Origin: Clostridiales bacterium | GTDB lineage: Bacteria > Bacillota > Clostridia > Christensenellales > Aristaeellaceae | Direction of reading: 5' to 3' | DNA: 8,876 bases | NCBI GenBank assembly: GCA_012514225.1 | Contig: JAAZAQ010000021.1 | Span: 1-8,876 of the forward strand | Shown: positions 6,082-8,876 of the stretch, piece after piece | How the letters are laid out: each line of letters starts with the position of its first letter | Numbering within the stretch: the first letter of the stretch is position 1 | Program-made: the position numbers and the translations under genes | Notes under the pieces: model-generated | The model's database searches: none | What the model was told of the DNA's origin: nothing | What the model saw: only the letters and a program-made list of their open reading frames with translations

Positions 6082-6111
6082 CGAGCGGGAGGCCTTAACG
6101 CCTCCCGCTCG
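6082..6111. repeat. Palindromic repeat, copy 2
   Basis: A perfect 12-bp stem (6082-6093 with 6100-6111) surrounds the loop CTTAAC. It is the second copy of the repeat at 5879-5905. It starts about 25 bases after the rubrerythrin stop codon, where a 3' mRNA-end hairpin would be expected, although it has no T-tract of its own. Confidence 0.75.
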
Positions 6112-6135
6112 CTCTTCGTTTCATGAACGGACGCT

Positions 6136-6699
6136 TTATCCCCTGGCGCCTTTCCCCGTGGGGAACAGTCGTTCCTTCAGCCCGTGCAGGGCGGCGCCGT
6201 GGCGGGACTCGTCGCGGGACATCTCGTGCAGGGCGTCGTGGATGGCGTCGTAGCCCAGGGAGGTCGCCAGCTGCGCCAGCTCCTTCTTGTCCGCGCACTC
6301 CCGCGCCTCCGCGTCCGCGCGCAGGCCGAGGTTCTCCTCCGTGCTCGCGGAAAAGCCCTCGCCCAGCATTTCCATCAGCCGCCCGGCGTGCTCCGCTTCC
6401 TCCTCCGCGAGCCTCCGGAAGGCGCCGGCGGCCTCGGGGTAGCCCTCCCGCTCCGCCGCGCGGGCCATGGCCAGGTACAGGGCGACCTCACGGCTGTCGT
6501 TTTGCAGGCGCTCCTTCAGCGCGCCCGTTACGCGGGGGTCCGTCCCCTTCGCCAGCCCCGGCACGTGACCGTCCGGGAAGGAGCGGGCGGTTTCGACTAA
6601 TTCAAAAAACTCCCGGCCGACCTTGCATACCGGGCAGATTTCAGGCGGCTCGTCCCCCTCGTGGACGTAGCCGCAGACCTTGCAGACCCATTTTTTCAC
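6136..6699 (-). CDS. rbr: Reverse rubrerythrin (rubredoxin domain first, then diiron ferritin-like domain)
   Basis: A 187-residue cytosolic peroxide/oxygen-reducing enzyme. Unlike classical rubrerythrin, the rubredoxin-type Fe(Cys)4 site is N-terminal (C6-x2-C9 and C22-x2-C25, in MKKWVCKVCGYVHEG). The four-helix diiron domain follows (about 58-175), with E71 and two ExxH motifs, E101-H104 and E164-H167. Layout and sequence resemble the clostridial Rbr3-type NADH-dependent peroxidase terminal component, as in Clostridium acetobutylicum. GTG at 6699 is the start because the frame begins immediately before KKWVC; an AGAGGG site precedes it by nine bases. It lies 28 bases after the P-loop gene, so co-transcription is likely. 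No PerR-like operator was found upstream of the pair. All ligand residues I checked are present, so activity is expected. Confidence 0.93.
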   Translation of the reverse strand: MKKWVCKVCGYVHEGDEPPEICPVCKVGREFFELVETARSFPDGHVPGLAKGTDPRVTGALKERLQNDSREVALYLAMARAAEREGYPEAAGAFRRLAEEEAEHAGRLMEMLGEGFSASTEENLGLRADAEARECADKKELAQLATSLGYDAIHDALHEMSRDESRHGAALHGLKERLFPTGKGARG

Positions 6700-6727
6700 G
6701 CGCCGCGACCCTCTCGTTCCCTTGCGT

Positions 6728-7138
6728 TCAGATAAAGTGCTTGCGGATGTATTCCGGGGCGTCCGAGTCGTCGCAGCCGACCGACAGGATAAAGGTCAGG
6801 TTGCGTTTTTCACCCAGGCTTTCCAGGTTTTTGAAGAACCACTCGGTCTCGTTGGGCTTGACGTTGACCAGCTTCAGGAAGGCGTCGATGAACACGACCG
6901 TCACGTCGAAGTTCTGCGCCAGCATGCCGCAGAGGAAGCCGTAAAACATTTCCGGCCCCACCATGCCGTACTCGCCCGCGTTAACGAAACGGATTTCATG
7001 GCGCAGGTCGAACATGTAGCGGTTGTCGTCGTCCACAAAGACGACGTCGCCCTTTTGGTTCTTGATCGCGTCGTTGGCCATATCGATAATCCGCTTGGTT
7101 TTTCCGGAACCTTTTTTGCCGTGGATGACTTGTATCAC
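6728..7138 (-). CDS. Small P-loop NTPase of unknown function
   Basis: A 136-residue cytosolic protein with a clean Walker A motif GKKGSGKT (7-14) directly after the first strand. A Walker-B-like strand VTVVFIDAF (79-87, D85) and an acidic patch VDDDN (35-39) are also visible. It appears to be little more than a single P-loop core. Homologues in Clostridia are, as I recall, labelled hypothetical or twitching-motility PilT, but PilT's hexamerisation and Asp/His boxes are absent, so I do not accept that name. The frame opens at 7180, yet GTG at 7138 is preferred: a six-G AAAGGGGGG site (7146-7154) is seven bases before it, and the upstream residues would overlap the -10 box. It is first in a probable two-gene unit with the rubrerythrin. 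Its base composition looks less GC-rich than addB. Confidence 0.8.
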   Translation of the reverse strand: MIQVIHGKKGSGKTKRIIDMANDAIKNQKGDVVFVDDDNRYMFDLRHEIRFVNAGEYGMVGPEMFYGFLCGMLAQNFDVTVVFIDAFLKLVNVKPNETEWFFKNLESLGEKRNLTFILSVGCDDSDAPEYIRKHFI

Positions 7139-7145
7139 GGGACAT

Positions 7146-7154
7146 CCCCCCTTT
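7146..7154 (-). promoter_or_regulatory. Ribosome binding site deciding the GTG start of the P-loop gene
   Basis: AAAGGGGGG on the minus strand lies seven bases before the GTG at 7138. It supports the shorter protein over the longer open frame that begins at 7180. Confidence 0.65.
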
Positions 7155-7170
7155 ATCGCTTTCTGGCCAA

Positions 7171-7200
7171 AGTATACCACAGGCGTGTCCCGCCCGCCAA
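7171..7200 (-). promoter_or_regulatory. Probable promoter of the P-loop/rubrerythrin unit
   Basis: On the minus strand TTGGCG (7195-7200) is followed after 18 bases by TATACT (7171-7176), a five-of-six -10 match. It begins immediately after the addB stop codon. No terminator lies between addB and this promoter, so read-through from addB is also possible. Confidence 0.55.
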
Positions 7201-7202
7201 CC

Positions 7203-8876
7203 TCAGCCCCCGCCTTCCCCGCCGCCCGGGGCGGCCAGCGCCTGCAGGCCCATTTTGCGCGCGCGGCGCAGCATCGCCTCCCGGCTGACCCCGTCCGTGC
7301 GGCAGACGCCCTGGTATTCGCAGAAATCGCAGGCCGGGCGCCCGGCGCTGTCGATGATCGGCGAGCGGGGGATGTGCCCGGAGAAAATCTGCCGGGCCAG
7401 CTGCCGGGCGCGCGCCTGCGCCAGGCCCATCAGCCGCTCCAGCTCCTCCCGGGACAGCAGGCCGTCGGACGCGCGCAGGGAGCCGTCCTTATTGAGGTAA
7501 TTGGCGATGCTGACCGGGGGTTCTCCGCCATCCATCAGCCGGACCACCTGCGCCTGGGCCAGCAGCACGCCGGAGAGGCGCAGCTTCGCCCGGATTTTCC
7601 GCTCGGCCTCCGGCGCGCTATCCGCCGGCACGACCGGGTCGTCCAGCAGCTGGTAAAACGCCCCCGCCGGCTCATGCCCCGCCAAAAGGCCAAGCGCGGC
7701 CTTCAGGTAGAGCATCAGCTGCAGCTGCAGCCCGGCCTCGATGTCCCCGGCCGCCAGGCGGCGGTTGCCGGTCTTGTAATCCACCACCCGCAGGTAATCC
7801 CGTCCGTCCAGCACCGCCGTGTCCACCCGGTCCATGGTGCCCCGCAACCGCAGGCTGCGCCCGTCGCCCAGCGCGATTTCCACCGCCGGCAGGCCCTCGC
7901 CCGCGCCGAAGCGCAGCTCGCTGGCTAAAGGCCTGAAGCCGGAATCCCGGCTGCCCTCGGTCAGCGCCCAGGCCATGCGCCGGCAGACGTCCAGGGTGCG
8001 CTGTGCGCCTTTTCGCGCCCGGGGGGTGTCCGCCCAGGGCTGCCGCTCCCAGTCGCCCGTCAGCCCGGGCAGCACGCGGTCCATCATCGCCTCCGCCTTG
8101 TCCCGGGAAACCTGCGGCCAGTCGGGCTCCCGGGCGATTTCCTCGGCGAACCCGTCCATGGCTGCGTGGCAGAAATTGCCCAGGTCCACAGGCTGCAGCG
8201 CCCACTCCCTGCGCTCCTGCGGCTGAAGGCCGTAGCGGACGAAATGGCGGAAGGGGCATCCGGCGTAGTTTTCCAGGCGGGAAATGGACACCGTCTGCCG
8301 GTTGAACAGCGCCTGCGCCGTGCCTGGGGACAGCCGCTTGTCCGGGTTCTCCGCCTTCTCCCTGTCCAGCAGGGCGGCCGCCGCGCGGCCGAATTCCGGG
8401 CTTTCGGACAGCCAGGCCCAGGCGTCCCGCCAGGCGCCCTGCAGCGGCTCCCCGGCGGCCCGCAGCGAGGCGATTTCGTCCAGCGCCGTCGCGGGCGTGA
8501 GGGGCAGGGGCTCTGCGAAGCGGCCCACCGCGCCTCCCTCCTCGGCCAGCGCGGGGAAGAGTTTGGCCACGCGCTGCAGCTCCGGCAGCGCGCCCTTGGC
8601 CTCCCCCTGCTCAGTGGACAGGGCGTAGGACAGGTAGAGCCGCTCCCCGGCGGAGGACATCGCCTTCCACAGGTCCAGCTGCTTGACGGCCTCCCGGTCG
8701 GCCAGCGGCAGGTTCAGCCGAAGGTTCAGCCCGGATTCCAGCCGTTGGCGCTCCCCGTCGCCCAGCAGGGCCTCGTCGGATACGTTCAGCGCGCCGCCGT
8801 TGAGCCCCAGGATGAACACGGCTTTGGGCCTGCGGGCCATCACCTGGCCCAGGGCGCCCGCCTGCACGCAGTTGTC
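7203..8876 (-). CDS. addB: AddB subunit of the AddAB helicase-nuclease, C-terminal part
   Basis: The last 557 residues of an AddB (RexB) subunit, whose usual length is about 1150; the N-terminal helicase-like half lies beyond the right edge. AddAB resects double-strand breaks for recombination and degrades linear DNA until it meets Chi. Numbering from the window edge, C207 (ENYAGCPFRHF) and C516, C519, C525 (CDFCEYQGVC) have the spacing of the AddB 4Fe-4S cluster. The RecB-family nuclease motifs are present: H237 in LGNFCHAAMDGF, TMDRVD with D349, VVDYKTG with D366 and K368, and the LQLQLMLYL helix. All expected catalytic residues are intact, so the nuclease should be active. The frame is open to the last base. 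addA does not follow, which is unusual; downstream comes the P-loop/rubrerythrin unit. Confidence 0.93.
   Translation of the reverse strand, partial: DNCVQAGALGQVMARRPKAVFILGLNGGALNVSDEALLGDGERQRLESGLNLRLNLPLADREAVKQLDLWKAMSSAGERLYLSYALSTEQGEAKGALPELQRVAKLFPALAEEGGAVGRFAEPLPLTPATALDEIASLRAAGEPLQGAWRDAWAWLSESPEFGRAAAALLDREKAENPDKRLSPGTAQALFNRQTVSISRLENYAGCPFRHFVRYGLQPQERREWALQPVDLGNFCHAAMDGFAEEIAREPDWPQVSRDKAEAMMDRVLPGLTGDWERQPWADTPRARKGAQRTLDVCRRMAWALTEGSRDSGFRPLASELRFGAGEGLPAVEIALGDGRSLRLRGTMDRVDTAVLDGRDYLRVVDYKTGNRRLAAGDIEAGLQLQLMLYLKAALGLLAGHEPAGAFYQLLDDPVVPADSAPEAERKIRAKLRLSGVLLAQAQVVRLMDGGEPPVSIANYLNKDGSLRASDGLLSREELERLMGLAQARARQLARQIFSGHIPRSPIIDSAGRPACDFCEYQGVCRTDGVSREAMLRRARKMGLQALAAPGGGEGGG

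Larger units (their letters stand above)
5812..6135. other. Gene-free convergent region rich in hairpins
   Basis: These 324 bases separate the stop of the plus-strand transporter gene from the stop of the minus-strand rubrerythrin gene. I see no credible gene here: the one open frame (5935-6126, 63 codons) has no ribosome site and runs straight through the hairpins. Five strong stems plus smaller ones fill it, bounded by two near-identical palindromes. It may be a cluster of terminators or an interspersed non-coding repeat element. Confidence 0.6.

Noticed and set aside
5879..6110. CRISPR array from repeated palindromes
   Set aside because: There are only two copies, about 178 bases apart, with no further repeats of regular spacing and no cas genes in the window.
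5935..6126. 63-codon plus-strand frame in the intergenic region
   Set aside because: It runs straight through four hairpins and a G-run, lacks a ribosome site and shows no protein-like pattern; more likely a chance frame in repeat DNA.

Overview
The window reads as chromosome from a GC-rich, anaerobic, Gram-positive Firmicute of the Clostridia type. This is inferred from gene content: a PrsA-like lipoprotein foldase, an AddB nuclease with iron-sulfur cysteines, a reverse rubrerythrin, a NusG-domain-II/Gx-transporter pair, strong Shine-Dalgarno sites and several GTG starts. No rRNA, tRNA, CRISPR array, transposase or phage gene was seen. Eight genes are supported with a family-level call and one (a small P-loop protein) is a conserved-looking unknown. 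Two genes run off the window edges.

Layout. 1-761 (minus): 5' two-thirds of a uroporphyrinogen-decarboxylase-family gene with its own promoter. 762-1003: leader, promoter and the terminator of the next gene. 1004-4596 (minus): glmM, then a stand-alone GlmU-C-like left-handed beta-helix acyltransferase starting directly after the glmM stop, then a PrsA-like lipoprotein with an additional promoter of its own. 4597-4723: divergent promoter region. 4724-5811 (plus): membrane-anchored NusG domain II protein and Gx transporter, overlapping by 4 nt. 5812-6135: convergent intergenic region packed with hairpins, including two near-identical 27-nt palindromic repeats. 6136-7138 (minus): reverse rubrerythrin preceded by the small P-loop NTPase gene, probably one transcript from a promoter at 7171-7200. 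7203-8876 (minus): C-terminal 557 residues of AddB.

How the genes work together. GlmM makes glucosamine-1-phosphate, and the adjacent beta-helix protein keeps most of the GlmU acetyltransferase active-site residues, so the pair plausibly feeds UDP-GlcNAc and cell-wall synthesis. PrsA would fold exported proteins in the same envelope. The rubrerythrin would remove peroxide or oxygen, and AddB repairs double-strand breaks. Neither needs to be functionally linked to its neighbours.

No convincing new defence or mobile system is visible. The items most worth a second look are the multi-hairpin element at about 5721-6111, the split parvulin domain of the PrsA homologue, and the uncharacterised P-loop protein next to the rubrerythrin.
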